Positions 17,624 to 25,969 of a DNA stretch of 64,000 nucleotides are shown here, one piece after another. Position 1 is the stretch's first letter. Each line of letters begins with the position of its first letter. Where the stretch lies: contig NZ_JAKYXC010000003.1 of NCBI RefSeq assembly GCF_022538185.1, positions 372,001 through 436,000 on the forward strand. Reading direction: 5' to 3'. The DNA comes from Microbacterium sp. CFH 31415 (GTDB lineage: Bacteria; Actinomycetota; Actinomycetes; Actinomycetales; Microbacteriaceae). Under the pieces are notes generated by a model. The model saw nothing but the letters and a program-made list of their open reading frames with translations. It did not search any database and was not told the DNA's origin. Position numbers and translations under genes: made by a program.

Positions 17624-18709
17624 TTACTCGGCGGTGACCCCGAACTCCTCGCATGCGGCCATGACTTCCGGCGTGCACACGTCGTCGTAGGCGGCGTCGC
17701 CTGCGGCGATGACGTCCTTGACCTCGTTCGGGCCGACGAGCACCGGCGTCACCTGGATGTACGGCGTGCCGTCCTCCAGTTCGGCGTCGGTCTCGACGGT
17801 CTCTCCGTTGAGCAGGGCGATGGCGGTGTCGACGGCGGCGCTGGCCTCGTCGGCGACCGGCTTGTAGACCGTGGCCGTCTGCCAGCCGAGCAGGATGTTC
17901 TGCAGACCCGCGACGTTCGCGTCCTGACCCGACACGGCGACGCCTTCGAGGTTGTTGTCCTGCAGCACCTTGATGACACCGGCGGCGTTGGTGTCATTGG
18001 CGGCCCAGACGCCGTCGACCTGGCCGTTCAGGCTGGTGAGGGCCTGCTCGAAGTTGGTCTGCGACTTCGCCTGGTCCCACGCCCCCGGTGGCTCGGCCGC
18101 CGGCTCGATCCCCGCGGCCTCCATGACCTCGACCGCTCCGTCGTGGAACATCTTCGCGTTGCCGTCGGTGGGGTCGCCGCCGATGTACACGACGGTCGCC
18201 GCGGCCGGGTCCACACCCGCGGCTTCCAGGCCGTTGAGCACCGTCTGCCCCTGCAGGCGGCCGACCTCGACGTTGTCGAACGAGACGTAGTAGTCGGCGC
18301 CCGCGAACGGGCGGTCGTAGGCGATCACCGGGATTCCCTCGGCCTTGGCCTTGGTGGCGACGGCCTCGGCCGCACCCTGGTAGTCGACGAGCAGCATGAC
18401 GCCACAGCCCTGAGTGAGCTGCTGGTCCGCGATGGTCGCGAACTTGGCGACATCACCCTGCGCGTTCTGGATGTCGACCTCGAAGCCCGCGCCCTCCAGA
18501 CCCTCCTGAAGGTACTTGCGGTCGAAGTTCTCCCAGCGGGGCGAGGATGCCGCGTCGGGGAGGATCACACATGCGCGGCCGCCGGTGGCCTTGCCGCCGT
18601 CGTCGCCGCCGTCGGTCGGGGTCCCACCGGAGCCGCCGGCACAGCCCGCGAGCATCACCGCGGCGGCGCCCGTGAGGGCGGCCACGGTGAGGAGTGAAGA
18701 CTTCTTCAT
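17624..18709 (-). CDS. sugar ABC transporter substrate-binding lipoprotein (set 1, XylF-like)
   Basis: Type I periplasmic-binding-protein fold tethered to the membrane. Signal peptide and lipobox LAGC put the lipidated Cys at residue 23, followed by a Gly/Asp-rich linker. Core signatures include GCGVMLLVDYQG, IPVIAYDRPFAGADYYVSFD (XylF/RbsB-like hinge) and VWAANDTNAAG. The C-terminal DVCTPEVMAAC has a Cys pair also present in the second binding protein, suggesting a disulfide. Two adjacent ATGs exist; the second (18709) gives 6-nt spacing to AAAGG and is chosen, the first is 18712. First gene of its operon. Confidence 0.9.
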   Translation of the reverse strand: MKKSSLLTVAALTGAAAVMLAGCAGGSGGTPTDGGDDGGKATGGRACVILPDAASSPRWENFDRKYLQEGLEGAGFEVDIQNAQGDVAKFATIADQQLTQGCGVMLLVDYQGAAEAVATKAKAEGIPVIAYDRPFAGADYYVSFDNVEVGRLQGQTVLNGLEAAGVDPAAATVVYIGGDPTDGNAKMFHDGAVEVMEAAGIEPAAEPPGAWDQAKSQTNFEQALTSLNGQVDGVWAANDTNAAGVIKVLQDNNLEGVAVSGQDANVAGLQNILLGWQTATVYKPVADEASAAVDTAIALLNGETVETDAELEDGTPYIQVTPVLVGPNEVKDVIAAGDAAYDDVCTPEVMAACEEFGVTAE

Positions 18710-18727
18710 CATTCGCCTTTCGTCATT

Positions 18728-18765
18728 GAAGTGCGCGAGCCCCAGGATCGTCCCTGACGCACTTC
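18728..18765 (-). promoter_or_regulatory. stem-loop in 5' untranslated region of sugar-binding gene
   Basis: GAAGTGCG (18728-18735) pairs with CGCACTTC (18758-18765). The hairpin lies between the putative -10 element and the ribosome binding site, so it would be in the leader RNA. The GAAGTGC core resembles the intergenic palindrome family, but the flanks do not. Confidence 0.45.
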
Positions 18766-18777
18766 GCGCTTGAAGCG

Positions 18778-18806
18778 ATCATTTCGGGGAGGGTTCTTGG
18801 CGTCAA
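18778..18806 (-). promoter_or_regulatory. putative promoter of sugar importer set 1
   Basis: On the minus strand TTGACG (18806-18801) and AATGAT (18783-18778) are separated by 17 bp. Transcription would start near 18771 and give a leader of about 60 nt that includes the hairpin above. Confidence 0.45.
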
Positions 18807-18817
18807 GTCTTGAACGT

Positions 18818-18944
18818 AACGCTTTGGCAACGCCGCGCCTTCGATGGGTTGAGAAAGCGTTCGCCAACGGACGGTTCGAAAACTTTCGTGCACAATGCTC
18901 GTGGGAACGGTTGCACCGAGACATTTCGCGCAGCATTTCGCGCA
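18818..18944 (-). promoter_or_regulatory. candidate operator cluster upstream of sugar importer set 1
   Basis: Three separate symmetric elements lie upstream of the putative -35: an inverted repeat AACGCTTT (18818-18825)/AAAGCGTT (18854-18861), a near-perfect palindrome CGAAAACTTTCG (18877-18888), and an 11-bp direct repeat CATTTCGCGCA at 18922-18932 and 18934-18944. The region 18713-18996 (284 nt) contains no gene. It is a plausible target for the nearby ROK repressor or a LacI-type regulator; which one cannot be told from sequence. Confidence 0.45.
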
Positions 18945-18996
18945 CGAGGATCGAAACGATACGACGACGGCTTTGTGCTCTGAAGGCAGGCGGGCT

Positions 18997-20244
18997 TCAA
19001 GCCAGACCCGTCGCGGCGCGCGTGCGCCGCGAGATCGAGTCGACGATGACCGCCAGCACGAGCACGACGCCGGTGATCATGAACTGCACCGAGGAGTCGA
19101 GGGTCAGCAGCGTGAGGCCCGACGAGATGGACTGGATGACGATGATCCCGAGCAGTGCGGAGAAGGCCGACCCGCGGCCGCCGAAGAGGCTCGCACCGCC
19201 GATGACGGCCGCGGCGATCGCGTTGAGATTGACATCGCCGGTTCCCGAACTCTGACCGGCCGAAGCCAGCCGCGCCGCGGCGAGTATGCCTCCGACGGCG
19301 GCGAGCATCGAGCACATCGCGAACACCGAGAGGTAGATGCGGTCGACGCGGATGCCGGCGCGCCGCGCGGCCTCGACGGAGCCGCCGACCGCGTACACGG
19401 CGCGGCCCCAGCGCGTGCGCGTGAGCACCAGGTTCATGACCACGACGAGCGCGATGAAGAAGACGAACATCACGCCGACACCGCGGTGGAGGTTCAGGTA
19501 CCACGCGGTCGACAGCAGGAACACCAGCAGCCCCCCGCTGCGCAAGCCGATGTCGAGGTTGCTCTGGCTCACGAGGTTGGCGGCCGCGCGCCGCCGCGCG
19601 CGGCGCAGCAGCACCCAGGCGTAGGCGCCCACCGAGAGGACCACAAGCAGGTAGGCCGCCCAGTGGGGCAGGAACCAGTCCTGCGCGAACTCGACGATCC
19701 ATGAATCGAATGGGAGCCCGATCGTGCCGGTGTCGCCGAGCACCCACAGCTGGAGCCCGAGGAACCCCAGGAGCCCCGCGAGTGTGATCACGAAGCTGGG
19801 CAGCCCGAAGCGGGTGTACAGGAAGCCGTACAGGAGACCGACGAGGCATCCGATGCCGATGGCGGCCACGAGTGCGGGCACAAGGGGCCAGTTCAGCTGC
19901 ACGAAGCTGACGGCCAGGACCGCTGCCGCGAGGCCCGACACCGACCCCACGGACAGGTCGATCTCGCCCAGCAGCAGAACGAGCACCACCCCGAGCGCGA
20001 TCGTGCCGATCGCAGCGCATTGCATCGTGAGATTGACGAGGTTCTCGCTCGAGAGGAACACCGGATTGAGCGCTTGGAAGATCAGCCAGATGACGATGAG
20101 CCCGCCCACCACGGGCGCAGCCCCGAGGTCGCCTCCGCGGATTCGCGCGAACAGGGACTCGACCGCTCCGCGCAGGCCTGCGACGCTCAGCAGGCGCGGG
20201 TCGGCGTCGGCGCCCGGTGCGAGCGGATGCTGATCGCGGCTCAC
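18997..20244 (-). CDS. monosaccharide ABC importer permease (set 2)
   Basis: 415 residues, BPD_transp_2/Carb2 family, with the motif GEIDLSVG at 93-100 and GGASLFGGRG near the C terminus. It aligns in layout with the set 1 permease, including the cytoplasmic loop AARRAGIRVDRIYLS. The start lies in an ATGA overlap with the ATPase gene. A weak hairpin (CTCTGAAG/CTTCAAG, 18979-19001) overlaps the stop and may end the transcript before the regulatory region of set 1. Confidence 0.88.
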   Translation of the reverse strand: MSRDQHPLAPGADADPRLLSVAGLRGAVESLFARIRGGDLGAAPVVGGLIVIWLIFQALNPVFLSSENLVNLTMQCAAIGTIALGVVLVLLLGEIDLSVGSVSGLAAAVLAVSFVQLNWPLVPALVAAIGIGCLVGLLYGFLYTRFGLPSFVITLAGLLGFLGLQLWVLGDTGTIGLPFDSWIVEFAQDWFLPHWAAYLLVVLSVGAYAWVLLRRARRRAAANLVSQSNLDIGLRSGGLLVFLLSTAWYLNLHRGVGVMFVFFIALVVVMNLVLTRTRWGRAVYAVGGSVEAARRAGIRVDRIYLSVFAMCSMLAAVGGILAAARLASAGQSSGTGDVNLNAIAAAVIGGASLFGGRGSAFSALLGIIVIQSISSGLTLLTLDSSVQFMITGVVLVLAVIVDSISRRTRAATGLA

Positions 20245-21167
20245 GGACGCCCGTCCTTCGGCGGCGACGGACGACGCGGCCGCGAGCGCGGCATGCGGAT
20301 GATCTCGGCGGCCGGACCGTCGTCGTCGGCGGGCGCGCTTTCGACGGGCGCCTCCGTGGGCGACGCGCTGGTCACGCTCCGCTCGGCGGCCGTGCGCGCC
20401 GCCGAATTGTCGGCGGCGCCGGTGATCGCGGCGATGAGCATCTCGCTGGTGACCTCGGCGACGTTGTAGACCCCGTTGTTGCGGCCCAGGCGCAGCACGA
20501 CCACGCGATCCGCCACGGCCATGACGTCGGCCATGTTGTGACTGATCAGGATCACCCCGTGCCCGCGCTCGCGCAGACGCTCGATGAGGTTCAGCACCTC
20601 GGCGGTCTGCGCGACGCCGAGCGCGGCCGTCGGCTCATCGAGGATCACGATGCGCGGATCGCCGATGAGCGACCGGGCGATCGCGACGGTCTGGCGCTGG
20701 CCGCCCGACAGCGACGCCACCGGGATGCGCACGGAGGGGATCTTGGCGGACAGCTCCCGCAGAAGCGCCCACGTGCGCTGCTCCATGTCGACCTCGTCGA
20801 GTCCCAGGCCGTCGCGCAGTTCGCGCCCGAGCCACAGGTTGGCCACGACGTCGAGGTTGTCGCACAGGGCGAGGTCCTGGAAGATCGTGGCGATCCCGAG
20901 ATCCTGCGCGTCGGCGGGGCTCGGGATGTCGACGAGCGCACCGTCGAACTCGATCGTGCCGGTGTCGGGCGCGTGCACACCGGCGAGCACCTTCACGAGC
21001 GTCGACTTGCCGGCGCCGTTGTCGCCGACGAGCGCGACCACCTCGCCCTCATTGACCCAGAAGTCCACGTCGGTGAGCGCTTTGACCGCGCCGAAGTGCT
21101 TCCCGATGCCGCGCATGGTGAGCACGCGCTCGCGCGAGCGTCCCGCCCGCGACTGTGTCGTCGACAT
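20241..21167 (-). CDS. monosaccharide ABC importer ATPase, single domain (set 2)
   Basis: 308 residues: Walker A GDNGAGKST (49-57), FQDLALCDNLDVVANLWLG, signature LSGGQRQTV, Walker B IVILDEPTAALG and H-loop ISHN. Like its set 1 paralogue it has only one ATPase domain. Differences are an N-terminal Arg/Ser-rich extension and a C-terminal tail of about 60 polar residues ending in a basic, proline-containing stretch, absent from set 1. It follows the binding protein by 32 nt and overlaps the permease gene by 4 nt. Confidence 0.9.
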   Translation of the reverse strand: MSTTQSRAGRSRERVLTMRGIGKHFGAVKALTDVDFWVNEGEVVALVGDNGAGKSTLVKVLAGVHAPDTGTIEFDGALVDIPSPADAQDLGIATIFQDLALCDNLDVVANLWLGRELRDGLGLDEVDMEQRTWALLRELSAKIPSVRIPVASLSGGQRQTVAIARSLIGDPRIVILDEPTAALGVAQTAEVLNLIERLRERGHGVILISHNMADVMAVADRVVVLRLGRNNGVYNVAEVTSEMLIAAITGAADNSAARTAAERSVTSASPTEAPVESAPADDDGPAAEIIRMPRSRPRRPSPPKDGRP

Positions 21168-21199
21168 CCGCTCATGCCCTCCTCGCCAAGGTCAGGACC

Positions 21200-22297
21200 T
21201 TACCCGATGCCCGCTGCTTCGCACGCATCGGCGTACTGCGGGGTGCAGATGTCCGCCACCGTCCAGAACCCGTCGGCGACGACGGTCTCGAGGATGTTGT
21301 CGACGGTCACCGCCACGGGGTCGAGCAGGGTCGTCGGCACACCGTCGACCCGCATCGGCGCCGTCACCTCTTCGCCGTTCAGCAGAGCGACCGCGACCTC
21401 GGCGGCCAGCTCCGCCTGCGGCTTGATCGCCTTGTAGACGGTCATGTGCTGGTCGCCCGTGATGATCCGCTGCAGCGCCGACAGCTCGGCGTCCTGACCG
21501 GTCACGACGGGGAACGGTTCGACGTTCGCTGCTTTCAGCGCCGCCACCGCGCCACCCGCTGTGCCGTCGTTGGCCGCGTAGACGCCGACGATCTCGTCGC
21601 CATACTGCGCGATCTGCGCCGCGACCCACGCCTGCGCCTTGTCTGGGCTCCAGTCGGGGGTGTCGTACTCGGCCAGGACGTCGAGCCCGCTCGCGTCGAT
21701 GAGCCGGTGCGCGCCCTCGCGGAACTGGGCCGCGTTGCTGTCGGTCGGCGACCCGTTGACCATCAGGATGCCGCCGCCCCCGGCATCCTCGACCGCGTCG
21801 ACGAACTCCGCGGCCTGCAGCTCGCCGACCTTCTCGTTGTCGAACGAGACGTAGTACGCGAGGTCGCCGCCGGCGATGAGCCGGTCGTACGAGATGACGG
21901 GCACGCCCTTGGCGTTCGCGGAGCGCACGATGCTGACGGCGGCGTTGGCGTCGACGGCGTCGAGCACGAGCACGCCGGCGCCCGCTGTGAGCGCGGACTC
22001 CGCCTGCTGCTGCTGCTTCGCGGCGTCCTGGTCGGCGTTGGAGTACAGCACGTCGTAGTCGCCGAGCTCGGCGACGCGCGCTTCGAAGAACGGCCGGTCG
22101 AACGTCTCGTAGCGCGCCGTCTTGGCGTCGGGGAGCAGGAGCGCGATGGAGTCGGATCCGCTGCTCGACGAAGGTCCGGGGCGGGAGCCTGAGCACCCGG
22201 CGGCGCCTCCCGTGATCGCGAGCAGGAGCGCCGTCATCGCCGCCGCGCGCCCAAGCGCCTTCCTCAGAACCTCGCGTCCTGATCTCGACATCGCCAC
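21200..22297 (-). CDS. sugar ABC transporter substrate-binding lipoprotein (set 2)
   Basis: 365 residues with a signal peptide and lipobox GAAGC (Cys35), then a Ser/Gly-rich linker. It has the type I binding-protein fold: GAGVLVLDAVDANA, VPVISYDRLIAGGDLAYYVSFD, VNGSPTDSNAAQF and VYAANDGTAGG. The C terminus DICTPQYADAC repeats the Cys pair of the set 1 protein. Identity with set 1 looks moderate rather than high, so the two probably bind different sugars or differ in affinity. It starts 4 nt after the ROK stop, so ROK, binding protein, ATPase and permease form one operon. Confidence 0.9.
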   Translation of the reverse strand: MAMSRSGREVLRKALGRAAAMTALLLAITGGAAGCSGSRPGPSSSSGSDSIALLLPDAKTARYETFDRPFFEARVAELGDYDVLYSNADQDAAKQQQQAESALTAGAGVLVLDAVDANAAVSIVRSANAKGVPVISYDRLIAGGDLAYYVSFDNEKVGELQAAEFVDAVEDAGGGGILMVNGSPTDSNAAQFREGAHRLIDASGLDVLAEYDTPDWSPDKAQAWVAAQIAQYGDEIVGVYAANDGTAGGAVAALKAANVEPFPVVTGQDAELSALQRIITGDQHMTVYKAIKPQAELAAEVAVALLNGEEVTAPMRVDGVPTTLLDPVAVTVDNILETVVADGFWTVADICTPQYADACEAAGIG

Positions 22298-22301
22298 GCC
22301 C

Positions 22302-23489
22302 CTACGCCGAATGGGGGAGTGCTTGCGCGTCCACCGTCACGTGGTCGAGGGCGATGGCGATGGCGCCGCGGGTCTCGGCCCATTCGCCGAACGAGGCGCC
22401 GACGATCTCGGGCAGTCCGCCGGCAGAGGGCAGCGCGGTGCGCTCGAGCGAATGCCGCATGGGCGCCATGAGGATCTCGCCCGCCTGGGCCAGCTCGCCG
22501 CCCATGACGATCAGCTCGGGGTCGAAGAGATTGCACAGGCTCGCCGCGGCGATGCCGATGTGGCGTCCGGCGTCGGCGATGACCCGGCGCGAGCTGCCGT
22601 CGCCCGCCTCGGCGGCCTGGAGCAGATCGCCGAGCCGCTGCATGCCTTCACCGGCGGGGAACAGCGACAGCAGTGCGGGACCGCCCGCGTAGGTCTCGAG
22701 GCAGCCGCGATTGCTGCACCGGCAGATCGGGCCGTTCTCGTCGATCGTGACGTGGCCGATCTGGCCGGCCTTGCCGTTGACGCCGCGGAAGAGGTCGCCG
22801 CCCACGATGAGGCCGGCGCTGATGGTGTGCCCGACTCGGATGAACACCGACGAGGATGCCTCGCGCCCGCTGCCTTCGCGGGCCTCGGCGAGGCCACCGA
22901 GGTTGGCCTCGCTGTCGACGTAGACGGGCCGCCCGATGCGCGCGGAGAGGCTCTCCGCGACGTCGACGCCCTCCCAGCCGCGCAGCAGCCCGGGGGTCGA
23001 CACCATGCCGGTGCGGGGATCGATGGGGGCGGGGAGGGCCAGGCCGACCGCGAGCAGGTCGGACAGCGAGCCCCCGAGCGACTCCATCATGTCGCCCAGC
23101 AGCAGGCTGAGGCGATCCAGCTCTGCGTCGTGGCGATGATCGAGGGCGAGCGGGAGCGACGACTGCGTCACGATCGCGCGCGCCGTGTCGGCGATCGCGA
23201 TGTGCAGCTGGCGCGAGCTGAAGTGCACGCCGGCGACGAGTCCGAGCTGGCGGGCCAGCGACACCAGCGTCGCGCGGCGACCGCTGCGCGACGTGAACGA
23301 GGTGTGGAGCAGGCCGGAGGCGGCGAGCTCCTTGACGATGTTCGACACCGTGGCGGGGGACAGGCCCGTCGAGCCGGCGAGCTCGACCTGGGTCAGGCGG
23401 CCGTGGCGCTTGAGCGACTCGACCAGGCGCGCGCGATTGGCCTCGCGGAGCGAGGTCTGCGAGCCGGGAGGCGGGTTGCGGCGTGCCAC
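22302..23489 (-). CDS. ROK-family transcriptional regulator (XylR/NagC type)
   Basis: A winged HTH at about 14-62 (RLTQVELAGSTGLSPATVSN) is followed by the ROK sugar-binding domain with AVGLALPAPID, IRVGHTISAGLIVGGDLF and the zinc/ROK signature (GHVTIDENG then C-x-C-x4-C, about 244-268). It probably represses the sugar-import genes until the sugar binds. I chose the GTG at 23489 because TACAGT ends exactly 6 nt before it; the upstream in-frame GTG at 23495 abuts the hexamer directly. It is autoregulated if it controls its own operon. Confidence 0.88.
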   Translation of the reverse strand: MARRNPPPGSQTSLREANRARLVESLKRHGRLTQVELAGSTGLSPATVSNIVKELAASGLLHTSFTSRSGRRATLVSLARQLGLVAGVHFSSRQLHIAIADTARAIVTQSSLPLALDHRHDAELDRLSLLLGDMMESLGGSLSDLLAVGLALPAPIDPRTGMVSTPGLLRGWEGVDVAESLSARIGRPVYVDSEANLGGLAEAREGSGREASSSVFIRVGHTISAGLIVGGDLFRGVNGKAGQIGHVTIDENGPICRCSNRGCLETYAGGPALLSLFPAGEGMQRLGDLLQAAEAGDGSSRRVIADAGRHIGIAAASLCNLFDPELIVMGGELAQAGEILMAPMRHSLERTALPSAGGLPEIVGASFGEWAETRGAIAIALDHVTVDAQALPHSA

Positions 23490-23495
23490 GACCAC

Positions 23496-23501
23496 ACTGT
23501 A
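23496..23501 (-). promoter_or_regulatory. leaderless -10 element of ROK/sugar importer set 2 operon
   Basis: TACAGT on the minus strand with a 6-nt spacer to the GTG at 23489. This match decides the start codon. Confidence 0.5.
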
Positions 23502-23570
23502 CCCGACGCGTGATTCCCCAGATCAGGGCTGGCTCCGGGCATTCCTCGGGGGCCTTTCGGGCAGAGAGGA

Positions 23571-23605
23571 GCGGATGCCTCGTCGCAAGGGAACGAGGCA
23601 TCCGC
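23571..23605 (-). terminator. hairpin terminator after MHS transporter gene
   Basis: Perfect 13-bp stem GCGGATGCCTCGT/ACGAGGCATCCGC with a 9-nt loop, 8 nt beyond the transporter stop on the minus strand and without a U-tract. The stem contains the over-represented heptamer GGATGCC and its complement. Confidence 0.7.
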
Positions 23606-23612
23606 CCGGTCC

Positions 23613-24971
23613 TCACACCGCGGCGCGGTCGGCGGTCAGCCGTTCCTCGTCGATGCGGTCGAGGTCGTGGAGCGACGATCCCTTCGTCTCGCGCATGGAG
23701 ACGACGGCGACGAGCGTGATCGCCGCGGCGATCGCGAGGTAGACCGCCACGGGCTGCCACGTGCCGTACTGCTGCAGCAGCGCGGTCGCGATGATCGGCG
23801 CGAGCGAGCCCGCCACGATCGACGTGACCTGGTAGCCCAGCGAGACTCCGGAGTAGCGCATGCGTGTCGGGAACATCTCCGACATGATGGCCGGCTGCGG
23901 GGCGTACATGAGCGCGTGGATCATCAGGCCGAGGCAGATCGCCACGATGATGATGATCGGGTCGCGCGTGTCGAACATCGGGAACGCGATGAAGCCCCAC
24001 GCCGCCGCCAGGACGGTTCCGGCGAAGTACACCGGCTTGCGGCCGACGCGGTCGGCGAGTGCGCCGACCAGCGGGATCACGACCATGTGCACGATGTGCG
24101 CTATGACGAGGTAGCCGAGGATCGCGGCGACGTCGAGCTGCAGCGCAGTGCGCAGGTAGACGATCGAGAACGTCACGACGAGGTAGTACATGATGTTCTC
24201 GGCGAAGCGCAGGCCCATCGCGGTGAGCACGCCGCGGGGGTAGCGCTTGATGACCTCGACCACGCCGTAGCGCGTGTGCTTCGACTCCTCGGCCTGCTTC
24301 TGCGCCTCCGTGAAGATCGGGGCGTCGGTCACCCGCGTGCGGATGTAGTACCCGACGGCGACGATCACGACGGAGAGCCAGAAGGCCACGCGCCAGCCCC
24401 ACGAGAGGAACGCCTCGGGCGAGAGCGTGTTGCTCAGGACCAGCAGCACCACGGTCGCGAGCAGATTGCCGAGCGGCACCGCGGCCTGGGGGAACGACGC
24501 CCAGAAGCCGCGTGAGCGGTCGGGGGAGTGCTCGGAGACCAGCAGCACAGCGCCGCCCCACTCGCCGCCGACGGCGAAGCCCTGGGCGAAGCGCAGGAAG
24601 AGCAGGAGCCCGACGGCCCAGTAGCCGACCTGGTCGAACGTCGGGAGGCAGCCCATCAGGAACGTCGCGACGCCCACGAGGACGATCGCGAGCTGCAGGA
24701 GCTTCTTGCGGCCGTACTTGTCGCCGAAGTGCCCGAACACGATGCCGCCGAGCGGTCGCGCGACGAAGCCGATGGCATACGTCGTCAGCGCGGCGATGAT
24801 CGGTGTGTAGGGGTCGTCCGACGGCGGGAACATGACGACGTTGAAGACGAGTGTCGCCGCTGTCGCGTACAGGAAGAACTCGTACCACTCGACGACGGTG
24901 CCCGCCATCGATGCGGTGACGACCCGGCGCAGACTGGACTGCTTGTCGGGGGATGCCGTGGCTGATGCCAT
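23613..24971 (-). CDS. MFS transporter, metabolite:H+ symporter (MHS) family
   Basis: 452 residues, 12 predicted membrane helices. It shows MHS features: VVEWYEFFLYATAATLVF in helix 1, the loop GHFGDKYGRKKLL between helices 2 and 3, RFAQGFAVGGEWGGAVLL in helix 4, and the second-half loop GALADRVGRKP. Members move dicarboxylates, shikimate, osmolytes or aromatic acids with protons; the substrate here cannot be told. The start has GAGGAGG upstream with 9-nt spacing. It is a single-gene unit with its own promoter and terminator. Confidence 0.9.
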   Translation of the reverse strand: MASATASPDKQSSLRRVVTASMAGTVVEWYEFFLYATAATLVFNVVMFPPSDDPYTPIIAALTTYAIGFVARPLGGIVFGHFGDKYGRKKLLQLAIVLVGVATFLMGCLPTFDQVGYWAVGLLLFLRFAQGFAVGGEWGGAVLLVSEHSPDRSRGFWASFPQAAVPLGNLLATVVLLVLSNTLSPEAFLSWGWRVAFWLSVVIVAVGYYIRTRVTDAPIFTEAQKQAEESKHTRYGVVEVIKRYPRGVLTAMGLRFAENIMYYLVVTFSIVYLRTALQLDVAAILGYLVIAHIVHMVVIPLVGALADRVGRKPVYFAGTVLAAAWGFIAFPMFDTRDPIIIIVAICLGLMIHALMYAPQPAIMSEMFPTRMRYSGVSLGYQVTSIVAGSLAPIIATALLQQYGTWQPVAVYLAIAAAITLVAVVSMRETKGSSLHDLDRIDEERLTADRAAV

Positions 24972-25023
24972 GCGCTGATACCTCCTCGTAGAGCGCGATG
25001 CGGCCGGAGAGGCCGCCGGAGCG

Positions 25024-25053
25024 ACGCTACATGAAGGAGGATTCAGGTTTCAA
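25024..25053 (-). promoter_or_regulatory. putative promoter of MHS transporter gene
   Basis: Minus strand TTGAAA (25053-25048), 18-bp spacer, TAGCGT (25029-25024); leader of about 50 nt with GAGGAGG before the ATG at 24971. Confidence 0.4.
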
Positions 25054-25092
25054 GGATGCCCGGTGAGAATGTCCTCACGTGCGGCCGAGAGA

Positions 25093-25968
25093 CTACGCGC
25101 GGTCGGCGGCGAGGCGGATGAGCACGATGTTGCCCGAGTCGTCCATCTCGGCGACAGCGGGGTGCGCGCGCACGAACTCCGTGAAGCTCTTGTGGCCCAG
25201 CGCCTTCTCGCTGAACGCGGGATCGAGCCGCTTGATGAGACTCTTCACCTCCGACGCGTGCTGCCACTCGACGTCTTCCTTGTCGCTCTCCAGCCGCAGC
25301 GCACGCTCGAGGAGCGCCTCGACCGGGTCGGGCGCGGAGGCCTTGCGGGACCGCCGGCGCGACGGCGTCGCGTCGTCCTTGTCCTTCTTGACCGGCTCGG
25401 GCGCGGCGACGCCGGGCAGGGCGTCGTACGAGTCGAACTGGTCGCACGCCGCGGCGAGCGACTTCGCCGTGGACCCCGCGACGCCGACGCCCACCACGAA
25501 GCGGCCGAGGCGCTTGCAGCGCTGGGCGAGCGGCACGTAGTCCGAGTCGCCGGCGACGATCACCACGTGGGTGAGGTCGGGGAGCCGGAACATGTCTTCC
25601 ACGGCGTCGACGGCGAGCCGGATGTCGGCGCCGTTCTTCGCGTACGCCGCTGCGGGGAACAGCTGCACGAGGTCCACCGCGCGGGCGACGAGCTGCGAAC
25701 GGTAGACCGCGTTCACGGGCGACGACCAGTCGGCGTACGCGCGGGTGAGCACGAGTGTGCCGAACGACGTGGCGTAGTCGATGATCGCGCCGACGTCGAT
25801 CATGGCGGCGGCGAGGCGCTCGGCGATGGCCGGGTCCTCGGCATCCGACATGATCTTCTGCCGGTCGCGCGAGTAGGAATTCTTGCCATGCACGCGGTCG
25901 TACCAGCTCATGACGATGTTGTCGAAGTCCAGGTAGACGGCGACGCGGGCGTTCTGCAGGTCGGTCAT
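25093..25968 (-). CDS. NYN (PIN-like) domain protein with C-terminal OST-HTH/LOTUS domain, putative RNase
   Basis: The NYN domain (residues 8-165) has the acidic metal-site pattern D14-x-D16-N17, D115 in GADIRL, and D141/D143 in GDSDYVPL, all present. A charged linker of K, R, D and S (about 185-215) leads to a C-terminal OST-HTH-like RNA-binding module (about 215-285). This LabA/MARF1-like layout implies an RNA endonuclease or an RNA-binding regulator; targets unknown. Its ATG follows the upstream dehydrogenase stop as TGACATG (1-nt gap), so the two are translationally coupled. Confidence 0.82.
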   Translation of the reverse strand: MTDLQNARVAVYLDFDNIVMSWYDRVHGKNSYSRDRQKIMSDAEDPAIAERLAAAMIDVGAIIDYATSFGTLVLTRAYADWSSPVNAVYRSQLVARAVDLVQLFPAAAYAKNGADIRLAVDAVEDMFRLPDLTHVVIVAGDSDYVPLAQRCKRLGRFVVGVGVAGSTAKSLAAACDQFDSYDALPGVAAPEPVKKDKDDATPSRRRSRKASAPDPVEALLERALRLESDKEDVEWQHASEVKSLIKRLDPAFSEKALGHKSFTEFVRAHPAVAEMDDSGNIVLIRLAADRA

Positions 25969-25969
25969 G

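Noticed and set aside
18877..18888. Assigning CGAAAACTTTCG firmly as a LacI-type operator
   Set aside because: The half-sites resemble LacI-family operators, but no LacI gene is in the window and the only local regulator is a ROK protein, so the regulator cannot be named.
23613..24971. Linking the MHS transporter to the sugar importer operon
   Set aside because: A strong hairpin and a separate promoter set it apart, and MHS proteins mostly carry organic acids.
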